Source: Typhlomys cinereus
Taxonomy: Eukaryota > Chordata > Mammalia > Rodentia > Platacanthomyidae
Reading direction: 5' to 3'
DNA: 64,000 bases
Assembly: GCA_023101885.1 (NCBI GenBank)
Contig: JALPQD010000126.1
Span: 612,904 to 676,903 of the forward strand
Shown here one piece after another: positions 47,626-59,320 of this stretch. Below the pieces are notes generated by a model, which saw only the letters and a program-made list of their open reading frames with translations, was not told the DNA's origin and did not search any database. Both the position numbers and the translations under genes were made by a program. The number at the start of each line of letters is the position of its first letter. The stretch's first letter is position 1.

Positions 47626-48028
47626 TGTAAGGCTATATTCACCCTGTTAGAGGACTGCTCATCTCGCCTGGTCCTGTGCCTCCAACCAGAGGACTGCGCA
47701 GGTGCAGGGGCAAGGCATAGGCTGAATTGGGTCACATATCTTAGGCGTGGCTTTCTGCATACATGCCTTGAGGGTGCCCTTATCTGCCATTTAGCCATAT
47801 TTAGAAGTTTAGGTACCCCTTAAGGTGAATGGACATTTGCACTCCACCCTTGTTTTCCTTATCATCCTGCTCTTCTGCAATAAACCAGTTCCTGCTTAGA
47901 CAGAACTCTGGGTGTGTGTGTGTGTGTTCTCTGCCCAGCGACCTTACCTCTCCTGATTGGTCTTGTGGTGCAGGGTTTCCCTTACTGCTGCGGGACAGCG
48001 GTGGAAGGGAGAGCTGAAAAGCCCCACA
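47626..48028 (+). repeat. 5' LTR
   Basis: Begins TGTAAGGC, ends CCCCACA. AATAAA is at 47879-47884, followed by a GT-rich run at about 47911-47928, as expected for a polyadenylation region. No clear TATA box is visible upstream. The primer-binding region directly after the LTR (from 48029, ATTGTTGCCCCATG) does not begin with the usual TGG, so I do not assign a tRNA. Confidence 0.85.
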
Positions 48029-48090
48029 ATTGTTGCCCCATGTGAGGCGGCGTAGTGACTGAGGAGCGGCTGATCAGGCCAAGTTAGGCG

Positions 48091-48100
48091 CAAGGTAAGG
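48091..48100 (+). promoter_or_regulatory. candidate retroviral 5' splice donor
   Basis: CAAGGTAAGG fits the donor consensus (AAG|GTAAG) and sits in the leader just upstream of the gag start at 48114, where the donor for spliced env RNA usually lies. Inferred from sequence and position only. Confidence 0.5.
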
Positions 48101-48113
48101 TATCCCAGAAAAG

Positions 48114-49760
48114 ATGGGGCTATTATTTTCGGTCCATGAGTATCCTGCCCTGAAGGCTCTTAGACTAATGTTAAAGAGCTGAGGGCTTGAAATATCTGAC
48201 CACCAGGTGGAGAGGGCCTGGGTGGCCTTCTGTAGGATGGCTCCATGGCTGCTGGCAGCTAATCTATTTCACTGGAACACATGGGTGGAGCAGCTCATGG
48301 GAAAGAGGGAAATTAACTTGGGAGAGGGCCCTCCCTTGGGAGTTTACCCCATGCTGTTTGCCCTGAGGGTATGTTTTTCCCAGGTCCCTATCACTGGAGC
48401 CCATTTGGGAAACCCTCCCCTCTGCCTCACCCTCCAAACTCCAGGGGTGTGGGGAGGGAAAACTGGGTGACCTTTGAAGGGGAGATAACCCCAAAACTAC
48501 CCAATCCCTGCGAGTGGAGAAACTGGAGGGGGAAACCATGGATCCTTCTGCTGAGGCCCTTAGCCTTCTCTCAAGCTCTGATGAAGGGTCTCATCCCCCA
48601 CCCTACTGCCCAACCCCCGCTCAGGTGGGGGCCCAAGAGCTTAATCAGGAAAACGGTGTCAAAGGTTGCTTACTGAGGCTGGCAGAAGGTCCCCTATGAC
48701 CTGGGAAGGTGGAGGGTAATCGCCATTTTGTACAGGCCACAAAGAAACGTGCTGGCAGCCATCTTCTGGGAGGGAAGGGGGTACAGCTGCGGCTTTGGTG
48801 TGCAGCCCTTTTCCCGTGAATGTAGCGCTGAGAGGCAACAGGCTTGCTGCCTGCTATCCTTGGGAAGCACATGATTTAAAGAAGCTAAAAAAGGCCATTT
48901 CAGAGCATGGGCCCAATTCCCCCTGGGCCGAGACCATCCTTCATGGACTGGCTCACCCAACAATGCACTACTCAGGATTTGAAAAGCCGTGCTAAGGCGG
49001 TTCTCTCCGGTTCCCTATATTTAAAATGGTGTCCATTTTTCAATGAAGAGTGTCATACCCAGGCCGAGCAGAACCAGGTTGCTATCCTGCCCATCCCAGT
49101 GACTTATGGCATGTTCTCCGGACCTAGTGACCAATTCTCCACTGGCCTTCAACAGACCGCCATTGTGGACCCATACGGAGATCAGTTGCGGGCCTTAGGG
49201 CTAGCTGCATGGAAAAAGTTAGAAAAGGGTTCTTCAGATCCCCTTATTGTCGGGGTCACTCAGCCACTGAAGACCTGGTGACCTTTATAGAAAGGGTGGA
49301 AAAGAGCCTACAGAGGAAGTCCCCCCCTCACTGAGAAATCAATTTGTAAAAATGCTGATCTGGGAAGAGATGACCAGCAGTCATAAGCTGGCCTGTGTGG
49401 AGCTAAAGTAATGTTCCATGGACAGATGGATTGCAGCTTCCAAAGATGTAGGTACCCAAGCCCACTAAGCACAGACCTTGGTTTCTTCCCTACAGGTCCA
49501 TAGGCATCTCTGACTGAGGCCCTTACTACAGCCCTGACAGTGGCCTCTGGTAGAAAAGGGGGCAATTGTTTTGGATGTGGACTACTGGGACATTTTAAAT
49601 GGGAATGCCCACAGGGAGGGAGTCCAGCTCCATGGGCCTCCCTATCGACTGAGCAGACAGGCCCCTGGGGAGCTAAGCCTAAGAACCCCTGCCCTAAGTG
49701 CTGGAAGGGATTCTGTTAGCATCTAGACTGCAGGTCAAACTTTGACATAGAAGGCAGGCC
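48114..49760 (+). pseudogene. gag: retroviral gag, multiply broken
   Basis: Gag is the structural polyprotein of the virus core. The start ATG GGG (48114) would give the Met-Gly of an N-myristoylated matrix, but a TGA follows after 22 codons. Matrix-like coding continues at 48181-48470. A capsid-like block is at 48907-49281 (contains DLKSRAKAVLSGSLYLKW and CHTQAEQNQ, resembling betaretroviral capsid). Nucleocapsid has two CCHC zinc knuckles: an intact one at 49567-49608 (CX2CX4HX4C) and a second at 49690-49731 with an internal TAG (49717-49719) and a lost spacing residue. Several frameshifts lie between the blocks. Confidence 0.8.
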
Positions 49761-49889
49761 TTTAAACTAGAGCAGGGGCAGCCTCCAGCCCCGTTACCCC
49801 AAGGAGGCACTTCATTTAAGATTCCCTTACCTAAGACCCCTCCCAGGATAAACTGGACTGTCCCCTTCATCCCTAGAGTTCAGCAGAAA

Positions 49890-50921
49890 ATGGACATTTT
49901 TATTGAAGGGAAAAAATTCCGTTGCCTTATTGATGCAGGAGCAGAGAGAACTATACTAAGAAAGGAGGAAGTTCCCCCACAATGGGAATTGATTCCTGGG
50001 CCCCAATTACACAGGGTGGGAGGGGATAGTAGGTCAGAAGAGACTAAGAGATGGCTCAAATGGAAGGATATGGATGGCACTATAGGAAATGTTCGCCCCC
50101 TAGTGGCCACCGACCTCGTTGCAAACTTACTGGGGCAAGACATATTGGGGGAGGCAGAGGCCTATATCACCACTGACCACAAAGCTCTGTACCAAGAAAT
50201 TTTGGAAGAGGAAGAATACCAACAGCAGTTCAACCTCCCTGGTAGCCTTAGAAACTATAGAGGGGACCCCTCTTTGAAGATACCAGGAGGAAGGTCCTCC
50301 ATGCGAGGCCTCACCCCCCCCCAGGCCTCACCCCCAATCCTAAGGGCCACTGTTCCCTCCACACCAGCCATCTGCTGGCTCCCAGGCCCTCCTGTCTGGG
50401 TGGAACAGTGGCCATTTCCTCGAAATAAGCTTCAACAACTCAGGGAAATAGTCCAAGAACAGTTGAGATTGGGACACATCCTCCCTTCTGTGAGCCCTTG
50501 TAACAGCCCTGTCTTTGTTATGCAGAAGGATTCTGGGAAATGGAGAATGCTTCAGGATTTGAGAAAGATTAATAATTGGATGACTCCAGTGGGAACTCCC
50601 TTAAGGGGCCTCCCTTGGATCCCTTCAATCCCTAAGGACTTGTTCCCTATGACTATTGATATTAAAGACTGTTTCTTCTCTATTCTGCTTCATCCTGCCG
50701 ATTGTGAGAAGTTTGCCTTTTCAGTTCCCTCGGTTAATTACCAGGGGCCTGATGAGCGATGTGAATGGGTGGTGTTACCCCAAGGCATGGCTAATTGTCC
50801 AGCCTTTTGCCAATGCTTTGTCTCAGAGCTCCTCCTTCCTCTTTGGAAGATGCAACACATCACCTTGTACATTTATATGGATGACATCATCCTTGGAGCT
50901 CCTGATCTCTCTCTCTCTTAA
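49890..50921 (+). pseudogene. pro-pol: retroviral protease and N-terminal reverse transcriptase, one open frame of 343 codons
   Basis: Residues about 1-95 are the aspartic protease: the catalytic Asp is kept (residue 15, 49932-49934) in LIDAGAERTIL, but the usual Asp-Thr/Ser-Gly reads Asp-Ala-Gly, so activity is doubtful. NLLGQDIL near residue 80 is the conserved C-terminal protease motif. From about residue 150 come reverse transcriptase fingers and palm, with LPQGMANCPAFCQ and the YMDD catalytic motif (residues 329-332, 50874-50885). The frame stops at a frameshift in a CT-repeat near 50915. No dUTPase-like domain is visible between nucleocapsid and protease. Protease and polymerase share one frame, unlike the usual betaretroviral pro/pol frameshift. 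Confidence 0.85.
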
Positions 50922-51838
50922 GTTCTGCCTTTAAAAAACTAAAGGGCCTGCTAGTCAGAGGAGGAATGTCTATCTCTACTAATAAAATTCAGACCTGCTC
51001 ACCTTTTAAGATCTTGGGGGCAGAGCTCCGACTAGACACTGTTAGCCCCCTTAAACCTCAATTGTTTATTCACAGTTCATACTCTATCAATTAATTTCAA
51101 AGATTATTAGGGGAACTTAATTGGTTGAGGCCTTGGCTTCCCATTTCCACAGAGGCCCTATTGCCACTATTTGATCTGCTGAGGAACAAAAGCCCTGCAG
51201 AGGTAATTGTGTTCTCTCCTGAACACCTACAAGTACTTCATAAGGTTCAAGATGCCCTTGATTCATCCCTCTTGGCCCGGTACCAGCCTGCTTTACCCCT
51301 CTGTTTATGGGTTCTTCCTGGGACTCAATTATTCATGACCACCCTAACCCAATAAGGAGAGCTTCTCCAATGGATTCATACAACTATAGGCGGGGCCCCC
51401 AGAATATATTCCCAATCAGATCAGGTGGTCGATTTAATAATCAAAGGTAAGGATACAGCTACCCGACACAATGGGAAGGATCCTGATGTCTTGACTGTCC
51501 CCTATTGTTTAACATATTTTGAATGGCTTCACAGAAACCATGCCAGAATTTCCCTTGAATTTGAGGGTTTTCTGGGTAAACTGAGTTGCCACTATGGACA
51601 AACTAAATGGCTTTCCTCTTTTTCAAGACTCCAGTGGAAGACACCTACCTTGTTTTCCACTTTCCCACTCCCACGAACCCTAAATGTGTTCACAGATGGG
51701 GGTAGAGCTGGGCTGTAGAGTCTTATACCCACCCAAATTTGAAAAGGTCTCTGCCACATACTTTGAACCAGTCACAGGCTCAGCACAATTCAAAGAATTA
51801 TACGCTATTACTATGGCCCTATCTCAAGTAAAAGAACC
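50922..51838 (+). pseudogene. pol: reverse transcriptase connection and RNase H, broken
   Basis: Pol homology continues after the frameshift, with open blocks at 51125-51355 and 51425-51718. The latter ends in an RNase H-like FTDGG segment (about 51690-51710), corresponding to the first catalytic Asp. A stop follows at once, and coding resumes in another frame through SAQFKELYAITMALS to the next block. Confidence 0.75.
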
Positions 51839-52912
51839 ATGAACCTTTTCTCTGACAGCTTGTATGTAGTCAACTTACTACCCATATTAAGCTTATCCTA
51901 TATTAGGTTAGACAATAATCCTATAACTCCTTTAATGATTCAACTGAGAACCCTGCTAAGGGAATGGGTTCACCCCATGTTTCTACAACATCTGAGGGGC
52001 CATCAGAATTTGCCAAGGAAACTCACCCAAGGCAACTCTACAGCAGATCAATTGGTTACATCTGGAGCACTTATCTCCTCGTTACCATCCTCCCAAGACT
52101 TATCGTTAGCCCAAGGTCTTCATGACCTAACACATGTAAACTGGAGGGGGTTACATCATAGGTTCCCCCTAATTCCCATAAAGTATTTAAAAAAGATCAC
52201 TAAAACCTGTCACTCATGCATGCCCTTTCTACAGGTCCCCCCCCTCCAAACCCCTGGAGTAAATCCAAGGGGATTACAACAAAACCTTGTTTGGCAAACT
52301 GATATTACACATTACATGCCTTTTGGGAAATTAAAATACGTTTTCATGTCTATTGATACATGCTCACATGCCTGTTGGGCCACTGCACACACAGGTGAAA
52401 AGGCTAAACATGCCATGAGTCACTTCCTCCAATGCATTGCAATCCTAGGACTACCTATACAGGTAAAAACAGACAATGGGCCCTGCTTCCAGAGACAGTC
52501 ATTGAGAGAATTTTTTCAAACCTGGAATGTTAGACACATCACAGGCATCCCTTATAATCCAAAAAGAAAGGCCATCATAGAAAGACATAACAAAACTCTT
52601 AAAGTTCAATTACAAAAACAAAAAGGGGGAAACAATCCCCATGATCAGCTGAGAACCGCCCTGTTAATGTTAAATATTTTAAACTTTTCAAAAGACAAGC
52701 TCCTAATGGCTTTCCACCAACATGGGGGTGATCAGACGCCATACACGAAAGTTGAAGTTCAATGGAAGGACCCTCTGACCAGTCAATGGCGCGGTCCTGA
52801 CACACTCATAAGTGCAGGAAGAGGATTCGGCTGTATTTTCCCAGTCAGAGAGCCCAACCCTATTTGGGTCCCTGCCAGAAATCTAAGATATCTTGGTGAA
52901 TGCCCCAAATGA
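51839..52912 (+). pseudogene. pol: RNase H C-terminus and integrase, 357 open codons
   Basis: Residues about 1-85 are the end of RNase H. An HHCC zinc-binding module follows (HVNWRGLHH and CHSC, about residues 100-130). The integrase catalytic core keeps all three acidic residues: Asp155 (WQTDITHY), Asp212 (VKTDNGP) and Glu248 (IIERHNKTLK), with 35 residues between the last two (D,D-35-E). The C-terminal domain ends near NLRYLGECPK. This is the best preserved part of the provirus, but it is cut off from the rest of pol by upstream stops and cannot be made as a normal polyprotein. The first Met is internal, not a true start. Confidence 0.85.
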
Positions 52913-52952
52913 CTGCACCTTTGCCCAAGAGCCTACCCTCTTGAGGTATAAT

Positions 52953-52969
52953 ATCTTTTCTCCAACAGG
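52953..52969 (+). promoter_or_regulatory. candidate env splice acceptor
   Basis: TATCTTTTCTCCAACAG is a pyrimidine-rich tract ending in CAG just downstream of the integrase stop and upstream of env, where the env acceptor would be expected. Position-based inference. Confidence 0.4.
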
Positions 52970-52970
52970 A

Positions 52971-54790
52971 ATGAAAAGGCCTTCTGTCTATGCCTCACAG
53001 GAACTCTCATCGTGGCCCTCCTGCTGGTCATTGTGATCCTCGCTTACCAGGCAGCATTTGGCCAGGAAGAAGCTGATGCCACTTCTTGCCCTTCTTCTAT
53101 CGTACCTGCTAATGGCCATCCTGCATGCAAGTAGCGGTCTTGACCCATGCAACCCATGCACTCTGGCGGTGGCTCAATCCTCCACCCATTATTTTCTCTC
53201 TAAAATATCCTGCCCGCCTACCATAGGGGCATTTCATGGTGGATGGGCGGTCACCATCATGCATAAATGCAGCACCTATGTTGCAGGGAAGATAGTGTGT
53301 TGGCCATAGCCCATACCCTAACCCCAAGGTCCTAGGGGACCTCCACCTTGCCCCAAGACCTGCACTTCTTTTTTTTACCTTAATGCCTGCCCATTGTTAT
53401 GGGGATGCTGGTCAATGTATGAATTCCAAAGGACGCACTCTATGGACAGGCTACTAGAAGGGATACCAACCAGGAAAGACTTGTCCTGTGGAGAGGGATA
53501 AAGAGACGTGCTGGACCCTTTGGCCCTCCCCAGGCCAATCTGATGGGGGATGGGTACAGGACTGGGCACAACAACAGCATGTTGAGGAGACTATGCAGCA
53601 GATAATAGAGTCTGGCCCTAAATCCCCAGTTTACCATCACCTGGCCTTACCTGATCTGAGGGGAGAAGTTGGGACACAACTCGACCCTGGGACGCAAGAT
53701 ATACTACAAGCCAAATTTCCCTTATTAAACCTTACAAACCCCCCATTGGCAGTGGACTGCTGGCTTTGCTTGCATCATGGAACACTAAGAGTTACTGGTG
53801 TTCCTGTGATTCTTGAGACCCCTCTGACTTTTCCCCTACTTGCCAATTGCTCCCGTCTATCTCAGAGGTGGCCTTGACTTCTCCCCTTGGTGCTAATTTG
53901 ACTTGGATTCTCCCACGAAATAACACCCCTCCTCAAATAACTCCCTATATGTTGGGTCGATAGATCCATCCTCGTGTGGGAAAAGTATCACTGCTCCTAT
54001 ACAACATCGGACTCTATGCGTCCCAAACAGTACTGCCTTCTACTGTGGGGGACAGGTATTCAATGCACTTCCAGGTAACTGGACTGGGCTATGAATGCCT
54101 GTGACACTGCTCCCAGACATTACGATCCTTTGAAATAACCAATCCCTGCTCATCCCGGCCTTAGACTATTCTGAGCCCAGAAGCCTAGAGCCATACAGGC
54201 CCTTCCCCTCTTGCTGAGGTTGGGAATAACCACAGGGATCGGGACAGGAACTGCAGGTATAAGCTCATCCATTGCTTTGTATAACAAACTCTTTCAACAC
54301 TTGATTGATGAGGTACAGTAAATCGCTGGAATGATCTTGGAGCTACAAGCCCAGCTGGACTCTCTGGCAGGCGTGGTCTTCAAAATAGGTGTGGTTTAGA
54401 TCTCCTGAAGGCTAAAGAGGGGGGGCTTTCCCTATACCTAGGAGAAGAATGCTGTTTCTACACAAACTGCTTGGGCATTGTCAAAGATAAGATCAAGAGA
54501 TTACAGGAAGACCTAGAGTGGCACTGAAACGAACAAATTCCAGCTACCTGTGGACCGGGTTAAGTGGGTGGTTTCCCTACCTCCTCCCACTCATAGGCCC
54601 TCTGGTTACTATCCTGCTAATCCTCACCTTTGGCCCTTGTGTAATTAATAGGCTTTCCCAATTCATCAAACAACAGGCCAGATCAGTCCAACTCATGGTA
54701 TCCCACCAACACTGTGCCTATGCCCACCTTCAGCCTTCCGTGAACAATGTCTACCTTAGATCTGGGGACACCATGCAAGTGGTACGATGA
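52971..54790 (+). pseudogene. env: retroviral env (surface and transmembrane parts), multiply broken
   Basis: Env is the membrane fusion glycoprotein of the virus. The block at 53058-53309 has a hydrophobic signal-peptide-like segment (about residues 7-22). The surface part continues at 53488-53877 with a CWLC motif at 53758-53769, the disulfide-exchange motif of gammaretrovirus-type envelopes. The transmembrane ectodomain (about 54200-54515) is readable only in pieces, with several stops and shifts across the fusion peptide and heptad/cysteine region. The last block, 54518-54790, holds the membrane anchor (about residues 17-42) and a cytoplasmic tail. No intact envelope could be made. Confidence 0.8.
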
Positions 54791-55011
54791 CCTCGGAGTC
54801 TAGGTGGATCCTTCTCCCCACCTCTCCTTCTTGCTCAAGGAGTACCAATGACGGGTAAGATCCCCTGGACCACCTGAAATGCTGGGGTGATAGTCAATGA
54901 TGGGTAAGACCTCCCAGAAGAGGAGAGCAACCTAAGACAGACACATTCCCTAGTAAGGCAAGCCGTAGAGAAGGGGACGACCTAGACAAGGCCTCTTGTT
55001 GCATATAAGAT

Positions 55012-55024
55012 AAAAAGGGAGAAA
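55012..55024 (+). promoter_or_regulatory. polypurine tract before 3' LTR
   Basis: AAAAAGGGAGAAA directly precedes the 3' LTR start TGTAGGGC, the position of the plus-strand primer in retroviruses. Confidence 0.85.
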
Positions 55025-55433
55025 TGTAGGGCTATATTCATCCAGTTAGAGGACTGGTCATCTCACATGGTCCCGTGCCCCCAACCAGAGGACTGCACAG
55101 GTGCAGGGGCACAGCATAGCTAAATTGGGACACATATCTCAGGCGCAGCGTTCCGCATATGTGACAGCCTTGAGGGTGCCCTTATCTGCCATTTAGCCAT
55201 ATTTAGAAGTTTAGATAGCCCTTAAGGTGATTGGACAGTTGCACTCCACCTTTGCTTTCCTTATCATCCTGCTCTTCTGCAATAAACCATTTCCTGCTTA
55301 GACAGAACTCCTGGGTGTGTGTGTGTGTGTGTTCTCTGCCCAGCAACCTTACCTCTCCTGATCAGTCTTGTGGGGCATGGTTTCCCTTACTGCTGTGGGA
55401 TGGCAGTTGAGGGGAGAGTTGAAAAGCCCCACA
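55025..55433 (+). repeat. 3' LTR
   Basis: Collinear with the 5' LTR. Begins TGTAGGGC, ends CCCCACA, AATAAA at 55281-55286, and a GT run at about 55313-55332 that is slightly longer than in the 5' LTR. Many single-base differences separate the two copies. Confidence 0.85.
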
Positions 55434-55500
55434 GCTGTAATTGTGTGGGCTTATATGTGGGTTTTCAACCCTTATCTATTGATCTGTGTGTCTGTAATAG
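55434..55500 (-). repeat. L1 ORF2 remnant resuming after the provirus
   Basis: GTGTGGGCTTATATGTGGGTT then CTTATCTATTGATCTGTGTG matches 26695-26745 of the near-full-length L1 and continues the L1 cut at 47625. The L1 is 5'-truncated at about 55500. Confidence 0.75.
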
Positions 55501-56985
55501 CTAAAATTCAAGCTCATTCAAAACTTTATCCCTTAGTTGATGCTTAAATTGCATAATTGTTGTTTGAGATAGTTCACATTAGGTACATAATTTATATAAA
55601 CTAATGGCATATGAATGGACTATGTAGTCTTTGGACTTAACATTAGGCTGGAAATTAGTTTGGAGAAAGGGTTGCCAAGAGCTGTCTCCCAAAATTCAAT
55701 CAAAAGTTATGAGGTTATGAGAAGCAAGAAGTAGAATCATTGAGTTGCCCTGAACATTTTCATAATGTAGATGGGTAGAAGAGAGGAATGTCTTATAGGA
55801 CATGGAAACATGAATGAGAACAGGGCAAGGGTGTCTTCCCTCTTCATTGTAACATATTACCAATATATTCTGAATAAAGTACGCCAGCAAAGGTTAGAAC
55901 TATGCTTTAGCATGTAATGTGAAAATATTAAGATAATTTGCTAAGTCAAGCCTGTTTTCTTCAAACAGATACATTATTGATACAGAATTCATGAAAATGA
56001 AAAATATTTTCTCACAAAATGTTAGGAACTATTTCTTGTTGGCAATTTCATTGCTTAGTATTACTCAGGAATTTATATTTAATTTTGGATGTCAGTTAGT
56101 TTGCTTTTTATAATTTCAAGTTAGAAGTTGCACTAATTATATTACATAATTAGTTACATAATTATATTTCGACTGTGTTTGCAATGCAAAGTATGGTCTT
56201 TAACTTTACATTTTCTAATCATATACATGTTCGCATCATATATCTATATTCTATCATATGTCTATAAAATTTAAAGTAGAATTAACACATACACAAGATT
56301 CTTATGAAAAGGCTTCCATCAATATTTAGCTGATCAAATTCTGCTATCACAAATAAATATCTTGGATGGAGAATATTAAACTTTCCAACTTTACCTACTA
56401 ACTGTCCATGTAGCATCCATTTAGGGATTTCTTATCACAATCTCTATCTTAAGTAGATATAATATAAATAGCATTTAAAGTATTTTTGAAGTACAAGGTA
56501 TACCCTAGATAGTTTGAATGTACTTTGGTAATAAGATTAACACTTGATCGTGTTTTCCTACACACTACTAATTTCATTGTCATTGGAGATGAGTTTCATT
56601 GAGCTGCAAAAATATGGCTAAAGATTATGACTTGGGACATGAAGTTCACCCTTGTGAACACAGACTTTCTCTCCACAATTAACATTTGCCACAATTGCTA
56701 TTTTTTGTCTCTGCATAAAACATGAATTTATAAACACAGAATTGCAAATGTGGAATCAGAATGCAGAATTTTGTCGGAAATATGTAATTTCATTTTATTT
56801 CTTTTCTTTAATAATTACCTGGAACAAAATACTTTGAAATAAAGAAATTAATACATAATTTTCTTAGAAATAATATATTCACTTACATTAAAGACACACA
56901 GTTAAGTTTCACCTATTCTTTGAAAGTGTATATAATGGATTAACTAAGCAGATTAACTATATTAGTTTAAAAAATAAGACAATAG
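55501..56985. other. AT-rich intergenic sequence, nothing recognised
   Basis: No supportable feature on either strand. Confidence 0.5.
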
Positions 56986-57253
56986 GGCTACAGATATGGT
57001 TCAGGGATTAAGACTGCCTCACAAGCAGAAGGTCCTGAGTTCAGATCGCAGATCCTATGTAAAAAGTGCTAGGTGGAAACAAAGACAGCCTGCACTTAAG
57101 GTCCTAGTGGGCAGAGATTTTGAAATCCCAGAAAGAAGAAAGAAATAGGGAAAAGCAATCCAAGATGGTTCCCTTTGTCACTCCTGGTACTCCACGGAGA
57201 CACATAGTGCTCTCTAACACACACATTAAATAAATAAATAAAATATTTTAAAA
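56986..57253 (+). repeat. tRNA-derived B2-like SINE, older copy
   Basis: GGGCTACAGATATGGTTCAGG head, GGTCCTGAGTTCAGATCG, a body with TAGTGCTCTCTAACACACAC, and an AAATAAATAAATAAAA tail. It resembles the GTGCTCTCT subfamily at 17440 and 19740. Confidence 0.7.
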
Positions 57254-57334
57254 ATGAGCAGTTATCTATTTAGTTGTCAACAAATGTGATTATAGTTCTC
57301 TTATTTAGAAAACCAATTCTGTAGCACAGAGGAA

Positions 57335-57500
57335 ATGATGACTGTAGTTCTGTCCCTGAAACAAAGAGACTGGGAAATCCAAAAGCAAAACAGTAAGGAG
57401 GCAGAGCAGCTGAGAATTTTAGAATTTGGGGATCTGAACTCAGGTCTTCTTGTTTGTGAGGAGAGGCTTGAACCCATGAGCTACCTCCCCAGTCCCATAC
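57335..57500. repeat. SINE fragments in opposite orientations
   Basis: 57335-57400 resembles the body of a plus-strand B2-like SINE (GTAGTTCTGTCCCTGAAAC; AGACTGGGAAATCC). 57420-57497 is a minus-strand SINE head (GGGGATCTGAACTCAGGTCT; GAGCTACCTCCCCAGTCCC). Probably two remnants joined by insertion or rearrangement. Confidence 0.5.
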
Positions 57501-59009
57501 ACTGAAATTCTTACCACTAAGGTACCTATGACAGGAGACTGAGCCTTTGAACTATTATGTTAATAATGTAAATCACTGGTAACTGAGAGTAATGCCCTGA
57601 TAACAATTGCCCATGGTGGTAGTTTGACCCTTGTACTATTTGAAGACACAGCATGAAGGCAATCAAGTATGAACCAAAAACAGATTTCACAAACTAGTAT
57701 CCTTCCCTATCCTTGTTCCAGAAATTAAAGATTCCCAAACTTTGAGAAATAAGTTTCTATGATTTGAAACTATTATCATATATTTTTTTAAAATATAACA
57801 ACTGTACTAAAAAAATTATAAAGGTTGCATTCAGTCTACTTACTGACTCCAAATCTTCAGTATCTCAATTTTTTGTTCAAAAATCAATGGAACAAATGGG
57901 TCTTTATGAACTATTTTTCTCTTATGAATTCAATGCATTCCAGCAAAATTTATGGACTAATAATCAAATAGACTATAATATCATTACTGCTGAAGTAAAA
58001 AGGTGCTTTCTCTGTTATTCATAGCTGAAAATTAAAGAATTTCTATACTGTAATTTGCTTAAAATTCATTTTACAGTAATATCCTAGATTTCGGTATTAT
58101 GGGAAGTATGCAAATAGTATTCTTACTAAAACATACATAAAAGTATTAATAAAATTACTATTCTATATTAAGGAAATATATACTGCCTCTTTATGCCAAT
58201 TCATAAAATGTTCTTTTCCTCTACATGTAATCAAATAATATAAAGATAAAAAACAAGTATGTTTAATTTATTGCCTTAATGATATTTCACACATCAAAAG
58301 TAGGAACTTGGTCCTATAATATTATGCATTAACTTTTTGGAATAGTTAATATATTTAGTATGTGCTTGTTACTATCCCATTCCCAACACACTGTATTCTA
58401 ATATGTACTGAAAAAATTTTTCATTAGATTTCTCTTATATGCCCAGTATTTTATGTTAATACATGCAAATATAAATGCATAATATGTTCACTACAGTTAG
58501 TTTCTTTTGTGAGGCAAAAAATAACATACATAATAGTTTTTCTAGTATTTTTATTTTAAGTGTCTTTGGAAATCATGTTATCTTGGTGCATAAAGGCAGG
58601 GTCTTCTTAGAAATGAATAACTTTCCATTATGTAGATTTAGCCTGTTATTTAATCAATTTCTCATTGATATGTATTTAGTTTGATTTCACTTGTTTATCA
58701 TTTCAATGTCTCAATTAGTAAACCTTTTCATGTATTGTTCAGACTACATGTGCATTTTTATCAGACAAATGCCGATAAGCCATAAACTAGGGTCAAGGAG
58801 AATAGAATGTGAATTTTTTGAACATAATGTTATAATTTCCAATGCATAAATTATATCAGTTTCTTTCTTAACAATAGTGTATTAAAATGCTATTTAGTAG
58901 TTTTATCAATGTTGTTAAAACTAACATGGAAAGAAATCTTTAAAAGCCTTTGCAGTTATTTTTTTTAACATTGTAAGTGTTGCACATATTTTCTATGCTG
59001 TTTAGAGGA
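57501..59009. other. very AT-rich intergenic sequence, nothing recognised
   Basis: No repeat family or gene could be supported. Confidence 0.5.
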
Positions 59010-59320
59010 CAAAACTCATATACAACTAAAGGGGAGGTATGGAATTTATTTGGCTTACAGTTTCAAAGAGATTATAGTCTACTATGTAAGGAGTCACATA
59101 GCAGAAGTCATGGCTTGAGATAGAAGCAGTAGGCTGGTTCAGGTCATCATAGGCATGAACAGGAAAGCAAAAAGAACAGGAGCAAAGTGAGAAGAAACAG
59201 GGTAGACGCACCAAATCTCAAAGTCAGCACCTCACTCCTACATGTCTTCCTCCAACAAGGCAAGACTCCACAAACTAAAGGTCCCATAACCTCCCTGGAC
59301 ACTAGCTAAAAATGCAAACA
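59010..59320. repeat. probable rodent interspersed repeat, family not determined
   Basis: GGAATTTATTTGGCTTACAG with ATAGTCTACTATG, GCAGAAGTCATGGC, and later TCTTCCTCCAACAAGGCAAG is wording I associate with a common dispersed rodent repeat (possibly a nonautonomous DNA transposon such as URR1). Ends and orientation are unclear. The following 400 bases are unassigned. Confidence 0.4.

Larger units (their letters stand above)
47626..55433 (+). mobile_element. endogenous retrovirus, complete layout, defective (class II pol, gamma-type env)
   Basis: A 7.8-kb provirus with two LTRs (403 and 409 bp) and genes in the order gag, pro, pol, env. A 5-bp target duplication GCTGT lies at 47621-47625 and 55434-55438, and the interrupted L1 resumes exactly after it. 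Two zinc knuckles in gag and the LPQGMAN..YMDD pattern in reverse transcriptase point to a betaretrovirus-like (class II) core, while env has a CWLC motif typical of gammaretrovirus-type envelopes. That pairing is known from type D simian retroviruses. Stops and frameshifts affect every gene, and the LTRs differ at roughly one base in ten by eye, so it is an old, inactive copy. Confidence 0.9.

Noticed and set aside
51839..52912. Domesticated integrase gene
   Set aside because: The long open frame keeps all catalytic residues, but it begins inside RNase H, has no own promoter or start, and sits in a provirus with intact gene order; survival by chance in an old copy is simpler.
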